Shown: piece after piece, positions 7,020 to 14,934 of the stretch
Layout of the letters: each line of letters starts with the position of its first letter
How positions within the stretch are numbered: position 1 is the first letter of the stretch
Assembly (NCBI RefSeq): GCF_014222285.1
Contig: NZ_JACKZS010000073.1
Location: forward strand, 1-33,452
DNA length: 33,452 nucleotides
Origin: Nostoc sp. UCD121
Lineage (GTDB): Bacteria > Cyanobacteriota > Cyanobacteriia > Cyanobacteriales > Nostocaceae
Direction: 5' to 3'
The notes under the pieces: generated by a model
What the model saw: the letters and a program-made list of their open reading frames with translations, nothing else
The model's database searches: none
Told to the model about the DNA's origin: nothing
Translations under genes and position numbers: made by a program

Positions 7020-9125
7020 CTACAACCAATCATTGTCATCTTCATCATCCCAGTTATCTTGGTAGCTGGGACGAGATTTGCGTGGAGGACGGCTTTCATA
7101 AGAGGAAGAACGACTGTCTCGGCTATTGTCTCGGCCATAGTCTCGGCTATTTTCTCGGCCATAGTCTTTACCGTAATCTCTGCCATAGTCCTTACCAAAT
7201 GAATCGCGTTCCCGATATGTATCTCTAGGAAATTCGCGTTCTTTATCCTTATCACCGCCAGTAAAGATGTCACGGATAGTACCTAATAAATCGTCATCTT
7301 CATCTTCAGCATAAGTCTGGCGGACTTCCCGATTTAGCTCATAGAGAGCATCTTGCAAATCGGCATAAGCTTGATCGATACCGCGATCGCTATTTTCCTT
7401 CAGACTCTCTTTTAAGTCTCGGCAAATATTATCAATTCTTTGGCGACGGCTACGGGCAAACTGCATACCAAATTCAAGTGCAACTTCTCTAAGTTGCCGT
7501 TCTGCTTGGAAAATCAGCGCCTCAGAACGAGTCCGCTTTTCTACCCTTTCTTTACGTTCGCGATCGACATCGGCGTATTTCTGTGCATCTTGAATCATCC
7601 GATTCACTTCTGACTCGTTCAAGGTGGAAGCGCCTTGAACAGTGATACTCTGCTCTCGCCCAGTGGTTCTATCTAAGGCTGTTACCTGTAAAATACCGTT
7701 GGCATCGATATCAAATGACACCTGAACTTGAGGAATTCCTCGTGGCGCTGGCGGGATACCATACAGCTTGAAACGTCCTAAAGACTTATTGTTTCCTGCC
7801 ATTTCTCGTTCGCCCTGAACCACGTGAATTTCCACGGTATTTTGGTTATTTTCAGACGTGGAAAAAATGTCAGAACGGCGGACTGGGATGGTGGTATTGC
7901 GGGGAATGAGTTTTTTCATCACGCCGCCGATGGTTTCCAACCCCAAAGAAAGGGGGGTGACATCCAAAAGCAGCACATCTTTGAGTTCGCCTGCAAGAAT
8001 TCCGGCTTGAATTGCTGCACCCACTCCCACTACTTCATCAGGATTGACATTTTCGTTAGGTTCTGTACCAATCAAGTCGCGCACTAGCTGCTTCACCATT
8101 GGCATCCGTGTAGAACCGCCAACTAACACCACTTCTTCAATATCTCTAGGTGAAAGTCCGGCATCTTTGAGGGCGCGTTTCACTGGTGTCCGCAATCGCC
8201 CTACCAAATCACCACACAAACCTTCAAACTGGGAACGAGTTAAACGAGTTTCCAGATGTTTGGGGCCATCTTCTGTGGCGGTGATGAAGGGTAAGTTAAT
8301 ATCAGTAACGCTGACAGCAGAAAGCTCAATTTTGGCTTTTTCCGCAGCTTCCATCAGACGTTGCAAAGCTTGGCGATCGCGTCTTAAGTCTATTTCTTCA
8401 GTTTCTAGAAATTGCTCTGCTAACCAATCTACGATTATTTTGTCAAAGTCATTACCACCAAGTTGCGTATCTCCACTGGTAGCTTTGACTTCAAATATCC
8501 CATCGCCCACTTCTAAAATCGACACGTCAAAAGTACCGCCACCCAAGTCAAAGACTAAGATAGTTTCCGTGTCACCCCGATCTAATCCATAAGCCAAAGA
8601 TGCAGCAGTTGGTTCATTGAGAATCCGCAACACCTCTAAACCGGCAATTCTGCCAGCATCGCGGGTTGCCTGCCGTTGAGAATCGTTAAAATAAGCGGGG
8701 ACTGTAATCACTGCCCCTGTGACTGGTTCACCCAAATAGCGACTAGCATCGTCTGCCAATTTCTTCAGCACCATTGCCGAAATTTCTTCTGGGGCGAAAT
8801 CTTTATTGAGACGGGGACAAGCAATTTTAATATTACCTACTTCATCTTTGCGGATGGTGTAGGGTACACGCTTAGAATCTGGACTAAGTTCGGCATATTT
8901 GCGCCCAATGAAGCGTTTCACTGCAAAAAAGGTATTTTGGGGATTGAGGACGGTTTGGCGGCGTGCCATTTGCCCAACTACCCTTTCGCCTTCTTTGCTA
9001 AAGCCAACTACGGAGGGGGTTGTTCGCATTCCTTCTGCATTGGCAATCACCACCGGCTTGCCACCCTCCATAACGGCGACTACTGAGTTGGTTGTACCCA
9101 AGTCGATGCCGACTACCTTGCCCAT
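7020..9125 (-). CDS. dnaK: Chaperone DnaK (Hsp70), long cyanobacterial isoform
   Basis: A 701-residue Hsp70 ATPase. The nucleotide-binding domain (1 to about 380) shows GIDLGTTNS, the DLGGGTFDVSILEVGDG phosphate loop and VLVGGSTRMPMVK; the interdomain linker DVLLLDVTPLSLGLE follows, then the substrate-binding domain. The end is unusual: instead of EEVD it has an acidic patch, a run of seven four-residue repeats of the [KR][DE][YN][GS] kind, and a final DDEDDNDWL. Cyanobacteria have three DnaKs; the N-terminal sequence and length fit the DnaK1 type best, with DnaK3 as the alternative. A good Shine-Dalgarno (AGGAG) lies about ten bases before the ATG. dnaJ and a membrane J protein follow. Confidence 0.95.
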   Translation of the reverse strand: MGKVVGIDLGTTNSVVAVMEGGKPVVIANAEGMRTTPSVVGFSKEGERVVGQMARRQTVLNPQNTFFAVKRFIGRKYAELSPDSKRVPYTIRKDEVGNIKIACPRLNKDFAPEEISAMVLKKLADDASRYLGEPVTGAVITVPAYFNDSQRQATRDAGRIAGLEVLRILNEPTAASLAYGLDRGDTETILVFDLGGGTFDVSILEVGDGIFEVKATSGDTQLGGNDFDKIIVDWLAEQFLETEEIDLRRDRQALQRLMEAAEKAKIELSAVSVTDINLPFITATEDGPKHLETRLTRSQFEGLCGDLVGRLRTPVKRALKDAGLSPRDIEEVVLVGGSTRMPMVKQLVRDLIGTEPNENVNPDEVVGVGAAIQAGILAGELKDVLLLDVTPLSLGLETIGGVMKKLIPRNTTIPVRRSDIFSTSENNQNTVEIHVVQGEREMAGNNKSLGRFKLYGIPPAPRGIPQVQVSFDIDANGILQVTALDRTTGREQSITVQGASTLNESEVNRMIQDAQKYADVDRERKERVEKRTRSEALIFQAERQLREVALEFGMQFARSRRQRIDNICRDLKESLKENSDRGIDQAYADLQDALYELNREVRQTYAEDEDDDLLGTIRDIFTGGDKDKEREFPRDTYRERDSFGKDYGRDYGKDYGRENSRDYGRDNSRDSRSSSYESRPPRKSRPSYQDNWDDEDDNDWL
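7117..7200 (-). repeat. 12-bp coding minisatellite in dnaK
   Basis: Seven consecutive 12-base units lie in frame in the 3' part of dnaK, alternating TCTCGGCTATTG-like and TCTCGGCCATAG-like forms on the plus strand. They encode four-residue units such as RDYG, KDYG, RENS and RDNS. The unit length keeps the reading frame, so copy-number change would lengthen or shorten the tail without a frameshift. Confidence 0.85.
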
Positions 9126-9442
9126 GCGTTACTCTTCTCCTAAAGTGTCTTATATATTTATTATGATTGGGCGGAACTACCTCTAGCTTTGTGCTATGGG
9201 ATGAAAACACCTCAATGGTATAATAGTCGTCATTAAGGCAGTGAGCTAAGAAGTGCAGCTAGAGGAGATAGTTGCAAGACTAGGATAGCATTGACGATGA
9301 TTGCTGTGTCTAAGCAGCCTCAATTCTTGTTATCCGGTTACTTCTATGCACTGAATCTGTAAGTTGCTAAATGCACCTTAAATAAGAAATTTTTGCTTCT
9401 TTGAGTGCCTGAAAACCTTAATATTACCGCTATTTTAAACAT
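9126..9442. other. Divergent intergenic region, dnaK / M28 peptidase
   Basis: These 317 bp hold the promoters of the divergent dnaK and peptidase genes. A TATAAT hexamer lies near 9220 on the plus strand without a good -35 partner. No CIRCE-type inverted repeat was found ahead of dnaK. No ORF or RNA gene is evident. Confidence 0.5.
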
Positions 9443-10291
9443 TTGAATTTAACAAAGCGATTACAAACTTCCCTGAGTGCGATCGCGCGAGAACGCGATC
9501 CTTACATGGCAACAGCTGGACATTTTTTCGTCCAAGAATACATCCGCCAGGAATTTTCCCAATGGGGAAGTGTGGAAATCCACACCTTTGAAGTCAGGGG
9601 TAAAGCTTGTAAGAACTTGATATTAAATTTACCCTCCCAAGCTAGAGGGCAAAAAAAGGATTTGCCACCGATTTTAATTGGCGCTCATTATGATGGCGTT
9701 CCGGGAACACCTGCGGCTGATGATAATGCCACAGGTGTGGCAGTTTTGCTGGAATTGGCGAGAAAGTTTGCTGCCCAAGCTATAAGATATCCATTAAGGC
9801 TGGTTGCTTTCGATATGGAAGAATACGGCTTACTAGGTAGCGCTGATTATGCAGCTCTGTTGCACCAACAAAAGCAACAGCTACGCTTAATGATCTCCCT
9901 AGAAATGCTGGGTTATAAGGATTCTACGCCTGGTTCCCAAAGTTATCCCCCTCCTCTGGAACGCTTCTATCCAGATACAGGTGATTTTATTGCTTTAATT
10001 GGCAATTTGCGGACATTGCCTGACTTAATTGCCATGAGCCGTAATATTCGCAAAGCTGGCGTAGCTAGTCAATGGCTACCTGTGCCGAATCGAGGTTTAA
10101 TAGTTCCCCAAACCAGACTTAGCGATCATGCACCTTTCTGGGATTTGGGTTATCCAGCAATGATGGTGACAGATACGGCATTTTTGCGAAATCCCCATTA
10201 TCACAAACCTAGTGATGCGATCGCTACTTTAGATTTAGATTTTCTTTGTGGTGTATGTGAAGGGTTAGAAATTGCGATTCGGCGGTTATGA
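9443..10291 (+). CDS. M28 family zinc peptidase (aminopeptidase)
   Basis: A metallopeptidase of the M28 family, 282 residues from the TTG at 9443 or 261 from the ATG at 9506. Zinc ligands and catalytic residues can be placed: H82 (GAHYDG), D93 (AADDNATG), the EE pair at 126-127 (DMEEYGLLGS) and the C-terminal His in NPHYHKPSD (252/254). The ADDNATG metal-bridging motif is intact. No signal peptide is seen, so it is probably cytoplasmic, trimming peptides. An in-frame stop at 9419 limits the start; TTG gives a longer N-terminal helix, but the ATG at 9506 is a fair alternative. It precedes the nitroreductase gene on the same strand by 195 bp. Confidence 0.85.
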   Translation: MNLTKRLQTSLSAIARERDPYMATAGHFFVQEYIRQEFSQWGSVEIHTFEVRGKACKNLILNLPSQARGQKKDLPPILIGAHYDGVPGTPAADDNATGVAVLLELARKFAAQAIRYPLRLVAFDMEEYGLLGSADYAALLHQQKQQLRLMISLEMLGYKDSTPGSQSYPPPLERFYPDTGDFIALIGNLRTLPDLIAMSRNIRKAGVASQWLPVPNRGLIVPQTRLSDHAPFWDLGYPAMMVTDTAFLRNPHYHKPSDAIATLDLDFLCGVCEGLEIAIRRL

Positions 10292-10339
10292 AAAATATTA
10301 GACATATCCAGAAATTAAATATGCGTTATCCAGAACCCT

Positions 10340-10370
10340 TGTAGAGACGTAGCAGTGCTACGTCTCTACA
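10340..10370. repeat. Palindromic interspersed repeat (TGTAGAGACGT type)
   Basis: A perfect 15-bp inverted repeat around one central G (10340-10354 and 10356-10370), beginning TGTAGAGACGTAGCA. A related palindrome lies inside cruG at 19403-19428, sharing TAGAGACG. Such elements are widespread in Nostoc-type genomes. Here it follows the M28 gene and is trailed by TTATTTTT, so it may also serve as a terminator. Confidence 0.75.
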
Positions 10371-10486
10371 TTATTTTTGACCAGAACTACTATGCCCAAT
10401 ACCCCATTCCCAATAGAGTTGTTACCAATTACCACTTTCGAACTATGAGGATTGTACGAATTGACACGAAATAATGAGGCTAATGA

Positions 10487-12064
10487 ATGCCAAGATCAAA
10501 AAAAGAATGCCCCAAGGATATTAAAAGTACTATGCCAGAATTACACCAATCAATTGCCCAGCATTACCACGAACGGACTAAATACAACCCTGAGACTCTT
10601 GCCTCCAAAAGTCAGCAGTTAGACTGGACTAAACAGCCAGTGCCTTTCAAAGAGTACAAAATTGGCTCTAATATTGATCTCAAACCCTATATCCAAGAAA
10701 AATCAGAGGGATTTGCTAATAACCCAGATGCTCAATGGTGGCAAAGACTTTCACGGTTACTGTTTCGCAGCTATGGATTGACAGCGAGAATGCCTTCTAT
10801 GGGTAGTGCAGTATATTTACGCGCTGCTCCCAGTGCCGGCGGATTGTACCCTGCTGAGGTGTATGTGGTTTCCCGTGGCACGTCGTTATTGCCACCTGGT
10901 TTGTATAACTACCAGTGTCGGACTCATTCACTGATGCATTATTGGGAAAGTGATGTTTGGCAAACTCTCCAAGCAGCCTGTTTCTGGCATCCTTCTTTAG
11001 AAAACACCCAATTAGCAATTATTGTCACTGCGGTATTTTATCGTTCTGCCTGGCGCTATGAAGATCGGGCTTATCGCCGGATTTTTCTAGATACGGGACA
11101 TCTATTGGGTAATATCGAATTGGCTGGCGCGATTACTGACTTTCGCCCTCATTTAATCGGCGGCTTTGTGGATGAATCGGTAAACGATCTGCTTTATATC
11201 GATCCGCAACAAGAAGGTGCGATCGCTGTCTTACCTCTGGCAGACTTGTTAGATGTCAATCAAAATTTGCCATTGGGATGTACTGCTTTACCTTCCGCCA
11301 CCGAAACCAATTATCCTCAAATCCCCGATGGTGAATTGCTGACATATTTCCATCGACACACCCAAATTCAATCAGGTATAACTGGCAATCTCAATCTACC
11401 AGTTATCAAACAAGAAAAATCTTTAGAGGATAAATATAACTTTCCTTTCTGTTTGAAAATTCCCACCACCACTACACCTATAGACTGGGGACAAAAGCTG
11501 TCAGAACTGGAAAATACAATGTATAAGCGACGCTCTACCCGCGCTTATAATGGTGATGATTTAACTTTCGATCAATTAAAAAGTCTACTAGATTTCACTT
11601 ACCAACCGCAAAATTACATCGACCAAAGTTTAGATATTTCTCCAGACTACTTTGATTTGAATTTAATAGAAACATTTATTGCTGTTTGCGGAGTTAAAGG
11701 ACTGGAAGCAGGTTGTTACTATTACGCGCCCAAAGCTCAAGAATTACGCCAAATTCGGTTTAAAAATTTCCGGCGAGAGTTACATTTTCTCTGCTTGGGG
11801 CAAGAATTAGGGCGGGATGCAGCAGCAGTATTATTCCATACAGCCGATCTGAAAGCTGCGATCGCTCAATATGGCGATCGCGTTTACCGTTATTTACATC
11901 TGGATGCTGGTCATTTGGGACAGCGCCTGAATTTAGCCGCAATGCACCTAAATGTAGGCGTTAGCGGTATCGGTGGATTCTTTGATGACCAAGTAAATGA
12001 AGTTTTGGGTATTCCTGCTGATGAAGCTGCTCTATATATCACTACATTGGGACACCCAAGATAA
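10487..12064 (+). CDS. SagB/ThcOx family dehydrogenase with two nitroreductase-like domains
   Basis: A 525-residue FMN-type oxidoreductase built of two nitroreductase-fold domains. The first (about 70-260) carries the SagB-like AAPSAGGLYPAEVYVVSRG; the second starts near M345 with the typical MYKRRSTRAYNGD and ends in GGFFDDQVNEVLGIP...LYITTLGHP. SagB/ThcOx enzymes oxidise thiazolines and oxazolines in RiPP natural products, but stand-alone members in cyanobacteria have no known substrate, and no cyclodehydratase (YcaO) or precursor gene is in the window. The first domain lacks the RRSxRxF/Y motif, so the second is probably the FMN-binding one. The start could instead be the ATG at 10532 (MPELHQSIAQHYHERT). 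Confidence 0.85.
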   Translation: MPRSKKECPKDIKSTMPELHQSIAQHYHERTKYNPETLASKSQQLDWTKQPVPFKEYKIGSNIDLKPYIQEKSEGFANNPDAQWWQRLSRLLFRSYGLTARMPSMGSAVYLRAAPSAGGLYPAEVYVVSRGTSLLPPGLYNYQCRTHSLMHYWESDVWQTLQAACFWHPSLENTQLAIIVTAVFYRSAWRYEDRAYRRIFLDTGHLLGNIELAGAITDFRPHLIGGFVDESVNDLLYIDPQQEGAIAVLPLADLLDVNQNLPLGCTALPSATETNYPQIPDGELLTYFHRHTQIQSGITGNLNLPVIKQEKSLEDKYNFPFCLKIPTTTTPIDWGQKLSELENTMYKRRSTRAYNGDDLTFDQLKSLLDFTYQPQNYIDQSLDISPDYFDLNLIETFIAVCGVKGLEAGCYYYAPKAQELRQIRFKNFRRELHFLCLGQELGRDAAAVLFHTADLKAAIAQYGDRVYRYLHLDAGHLGQRLNLAAMHLNVGVSGIGGFFDDQVNEVLGIPADEAALYITTLGHPR

Positions 12065-12318
12065 AACGTAGATGTGCATAAGCTTACCGCCGACTACCGC
12101 AAATTACCTGAAACACATCTAAATTAGATATAACAAGGGTCGTAAGCCCAAGTCTTACCAAAGCTGACTGATTTTGTGCAGTTTCACAAAAAATTGGTAT
12201 AAACTCATCTATCAATTATGTTGCAAAAAGTGTCCATAATTTGATAAAAATACTGATGGGGAATATGAACTTTTTTGAAACTCATACTAACTCTAGGTGA
12301 GGCTACGCTTTATTTACA

Positions 12319-12344
12319 TAGGGGTAATTCATAAATTGCCCCTA
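12319..12344. repeat. Degenerate palindromic repeat (TAGGGG(T/C)AATT)
   Basis: TAGGGGTAATT at 12319-12329 pairs with AATTGCCCCTA at 12334-12344 with one G-U type mismatch and a four-base centre. It resembles the GTAGGGGCAATTCATGAATTGCCCC-type palindromes frequent in Nostoc genomes, which is from memory. Confidence 0.55.
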
Positions 12345-12521
12345 CAGTCTGTAGTTTTGCATCACTTTTATAGACACATTTTCATATCACCTTTAAGCAA
12401 CCTCAAGTGCTTATTCAGATGGAATAAATTATTCCAATAAAACATAAATATTTTAACAGTGTTGTGGAGTAAAAACTTTGGTTAAGGGATTTTCAATAAG
12501 TAAGTACATTATCCAATTTTG

Positions 12522-12575
12522 TGGATTGTGTAACATGAACGCCTGTAATCGATGGCGTTCATGTTACACAATCCA
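12522..12575. repeat. Perfect 22-bp inverted repeat (long hairpin)
   Basis: The arms 12522-12543 and 12554-12575 are exactly complementary (beginning TGGATTGTGTAACATGAACG) around a ten-base loop containing ATCGAT. It is the longest perfect stem in the window. A TTTTTTT run begins about 14 bases after the right arm. It could be a terminator or small-RNA hairpin, a MITE remnant or a binding site. Confidence 0.85.
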
Positions 12576-12971
12576 GAATAAATAGTTATTTTTTTAGTTT
12601 AGAATTTTTTAATCAAATTATTTTTTAATGTGAACATGAATTTAGCTAATTTAATATCCCATTACTAACATTAGGAAAACCACGATTTTAATTTGTAAGT
12701 TTTAGAAACATTTAATTAATATTTAGAGAATGTGTTAAAACTCATCTTGTTTCTATCAAAAAAAGGTAAATACTGTGGTCTTCTCCCATAGGGAGATACT
12801 AAAAGCATTAGAGAGCCTGCGAGCGTCTGGGGTCTCCTGAAGTAGAGCAAGTGGCATGGCTCAAGAGATATCTGGATTTCAGATTTTGAATACGTAAGTT
12901 CTGTTAATTTTATTTTGAGATTGAAGCCAATTAAATCTGCTATTTTACAAAATTTTTTCACATAAACAATA

Positions 12972-14927
12972 ATGCTATTTCCTGAAAATGAAAGCCAACA
13001 GCTAGAAGTACTTCTTTTCTCTAAAAATCCTAACCCAATGTGGATATATAACCAAAATAATCTGCAATTTTTGGATGTCAATGAAGCTGCTGTTGCCCAC
13101 TATGGCTACTCACGAGAAGAATTTTTGCAAATGCGAATAACTGACATTTGCCCTCCAGAAAATGTACCTATTTTTAGAGAATATTTAGAAAAAAAGCATA
13201 CTGATTTGCACTTTTCTGGACAATGTCTACATCGGCGAAAAGACGGGCAGATTCTTGATGTTGAAGTTGTGACGCATACAATTAACTATGCCAATTATAA
13301 TGCTCGGTTAGTTAATATCCGAGACATTACAGAACACAAACGAATAGAAAGAAAACTTCAAGAGCAAAATGAATTTTTGCGGAGAATTTTTGAGAGTATA
13401 CCATTGATGATTGCACTTATTGATACCAATGGTAAACTTCAGTGGGTAAATCAAGAATGGGAAAGTGTTTTAGGCTGGAAATTTAAAGACTTCCAAGCAG
13501 GTGATGTTTTGGAAGCATTATATCCTAATGCTGAGTATCGACAGGATGTGATTAATTTTATGCAGTCTGCACAACACAATTGGGCTGACTTCAGAACTCA
13601 GGTTCGGGATGGTGATTTACTAGATACATCTTGGACAAACGTTAAACTTTCAAATGGTCAAATTATCACTATTGGTCAAGATATCACGGAGCGCAAGCGA
13701 ACTGAACTAGCTCTCAAAAGTCAAGCCGAACGGGAGCAATTGATGCGAACTGTTGCTCAACGAATTCGTCAATCTTTGAATCTCCAAGATATTTTGAATG
13801 CAACAGTTCAAGAAGTGCGAGATTTACTTGGGGTTGATCGAGTAGTAGTTTATCAGTTTGACTCAGAAATGATCGGTACAATCATGGCGGAGTCAGTAGA
13901 ACCTGGATGGAGAGTTTCTTTGGGGGTAGAGATTTATGATACGTGTTTTCAAACAGGTAAAGGAGCGCAGTATTACCAAGTAAACAAACGAGCGATCGCT
14001 AATATTTATGAAGCTGGACTAACTGACTGTCATATTCGCTTATTAGAACAATTTGAAGTCAAAGCGAATTTAGTTGTACCCATTTTACTAGAAGTAAGTT
14101 CTCAAAACCCTGGCTCTCACCTTTGGGGTTTACTGATTGCTCACCAATGTTCTGGTTTTCGTGAGTGGGAAAAAAATCAATTAGATTTGCTCGATCAAGT
14201 GACAGTCCAATTAGCGATCGCAATTCAACAATCCAGCATCTTTGAGCAAGCTCAAACTGAACTTGTTCAAAGACAAAAGGCTCAAGTCAAATTAAAAAAT
14301 GCCTTAGCTGAAAAAGAAGTTCTGTTAAAGGAAGTGCATCATCGAGTTAAAAATAATTTGCAAATTGTCTCTAGTTTATTACAACTTCAGTCTCAAACAC
14401 TCAAAGATCCTGAAGCTATCAAAGTTCTTCGAGAAAGTCAAAACCGAATTGAGTCAATATCTTTAATTCATAAAAATTTGTATACTTCTGCTAATATTGG
14501 GCAGATTGATGTTGCCGATTATATAGGTAATTTAGCAGCAAGCCTGCTAATTTCCTATCAAATATGGCCTGATAGAATTACTCTAGAAACTGATATAGAT
14601 TCAGTGAATTTGAATGTCGATCAAGCTATTGCCTGTGGATTGGTTATTAACGAATTAATCTCCAATGCTCTCAAGCACGCTTTTCCGAATCAACAAGTAG
14701 GTACAATCAGTATTGCTCTACGCAATATCAATAATAGTATCGAGATGACTATCCAAGATAATGGAATTGGTTTACCAGCTAATTTAGATTGGACAAATAC
14801 TGATTCTTTGGGTCTGTCGTTAGTATATGACTTGGTTACAGAACAGCTAGAAGGCAACATCACCCTAGAACGTAATCATGGAACAGGATTCAAAATCAAA
14901 TTTACGCAGTTAACCTTGCATCAGTAA
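12972..14927 (+). CDS. PAS-PAS-cyanobacteriochrome GAF histidine kinase (HisKA_2)
   Basis: A 651-residue soluble sensor kinase. Domains: PAS with PAC (about 8-125), a second PAS (about 127-240), GAF (about 262-420), HisKA_2 dimerisation domain with H456/H457 in VHHRVKNNLQ, and an HATPase_c with N box (VINELISNALKH), G1 (DNGIGLP) and G2 (SLGLSLVYDL). The GAF has DTCF at 323-326 and the Cys-His dyad C353-H354. These are the two cysteines of DXCF-type cyanobacteriochromes, and their 28-residue spacing equals that recalled for TePixJ (C494/C522). It therefore probably binds phycocyanobilin or phycoviolobilin and senses blue-green light; this is inferred. The next gene starts 7 bp later. Confidence 0.9.
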   Translation: MLFPENESQQLEVLLFSKNPNPMWIYNQNNLQFLDVNEAAVAHYGYSREEFLQMRITDICPPENVPIFREYLEKKHTDLHFSGQCLHRRKDGQILDVEVVTHTINYANYNARLVNIRDITEHKRIERKLQEQNEFLRRIFESIPLMIALIDTNGKLQWVNQEWESVLGWKFKDFQAGDVLEALYPNAEYRQDVINFMQSAQHNWADFRTQVRDGDLLDTSWTNVKLSNGQIITIGQDITERKRTELALKSQAEREQLMRTVAQRIRQSLNLQDILNATVQEVRDLLGVDRVVVYQFDSEMIGTIMAESVEPGWRVSLGVEIYDTCFQTGKGAQYYQVNKRAIANIYEAGLTDCHIRLLEQFEVKANLVVPILLEVSSQNPGSHLWGLLIAHQCSGFREWEKNQLDLLDQVTVQLAIAIQQSSIFEQAQTELVQRQKAQVKLKNALAEKEVLLKEVHHRVKNNLQIVSSLLQLQSQTLKDPEAIKVLRESQNRIESISLIHKNLYTSANIGQIDVADYIGNLAASLLISYQIWPDRITLETDIDSVNLNVDQAIACGLVINELISNALKHAFPNQQVGTISIALRNINNSIEMTIQDNGIGLPANLDWTNTDSLGLSLVYDLVTEQLEGNITLERNHGTGFKIKFTQLTLHQ

Positions 14928-14934
14928 AGATCAA

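Larger units (their letters stand above)
12065..12971. other. Long intergenic region with repeats
   Basis: This 907-bp AT-rich gap has no convincing gene; the only longer frame on the minus strand (12716-13081) overlaps the kinase and has no recognisable protein. It contains a degenerate palindrome (12319-12344), a perfect 22-bp inverted repeat (12522-12575) and repeat-like text with CTCCCATAGGGAG near 12787. The right part must hold the promoter of the downstream kinase pair. Confidence 0.6.

Noticed and set aside
8044..8592. A 182-codon plus-strand frame inside dnaK
   Set aside because: Antisense shadow of the Hsp70 nucleotide-binding domain; Ser/Pro-rich composition typical of such shadows.
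9126..9442. CIRCE element or heat-shock operator ahead of dnaK
   Set aside because: No TTAGCACTC-N9-GAGTGCTAA type repeat is present.
12065..12971. Short RiPP precursor gene near the SagB-like gene
   Set aside because: No small frame with a good ribosome site and a Cys/Ser/Thr-rich core could be supported in the gap.
12716..13081. A 121-codon minus-strand frame overlapping the start of the photoreceptor kinase
   Set aside because: No recognisable family, Cys/Leu-rich random-like composition, overlaps the clear kinase start and repeat-like DNA.
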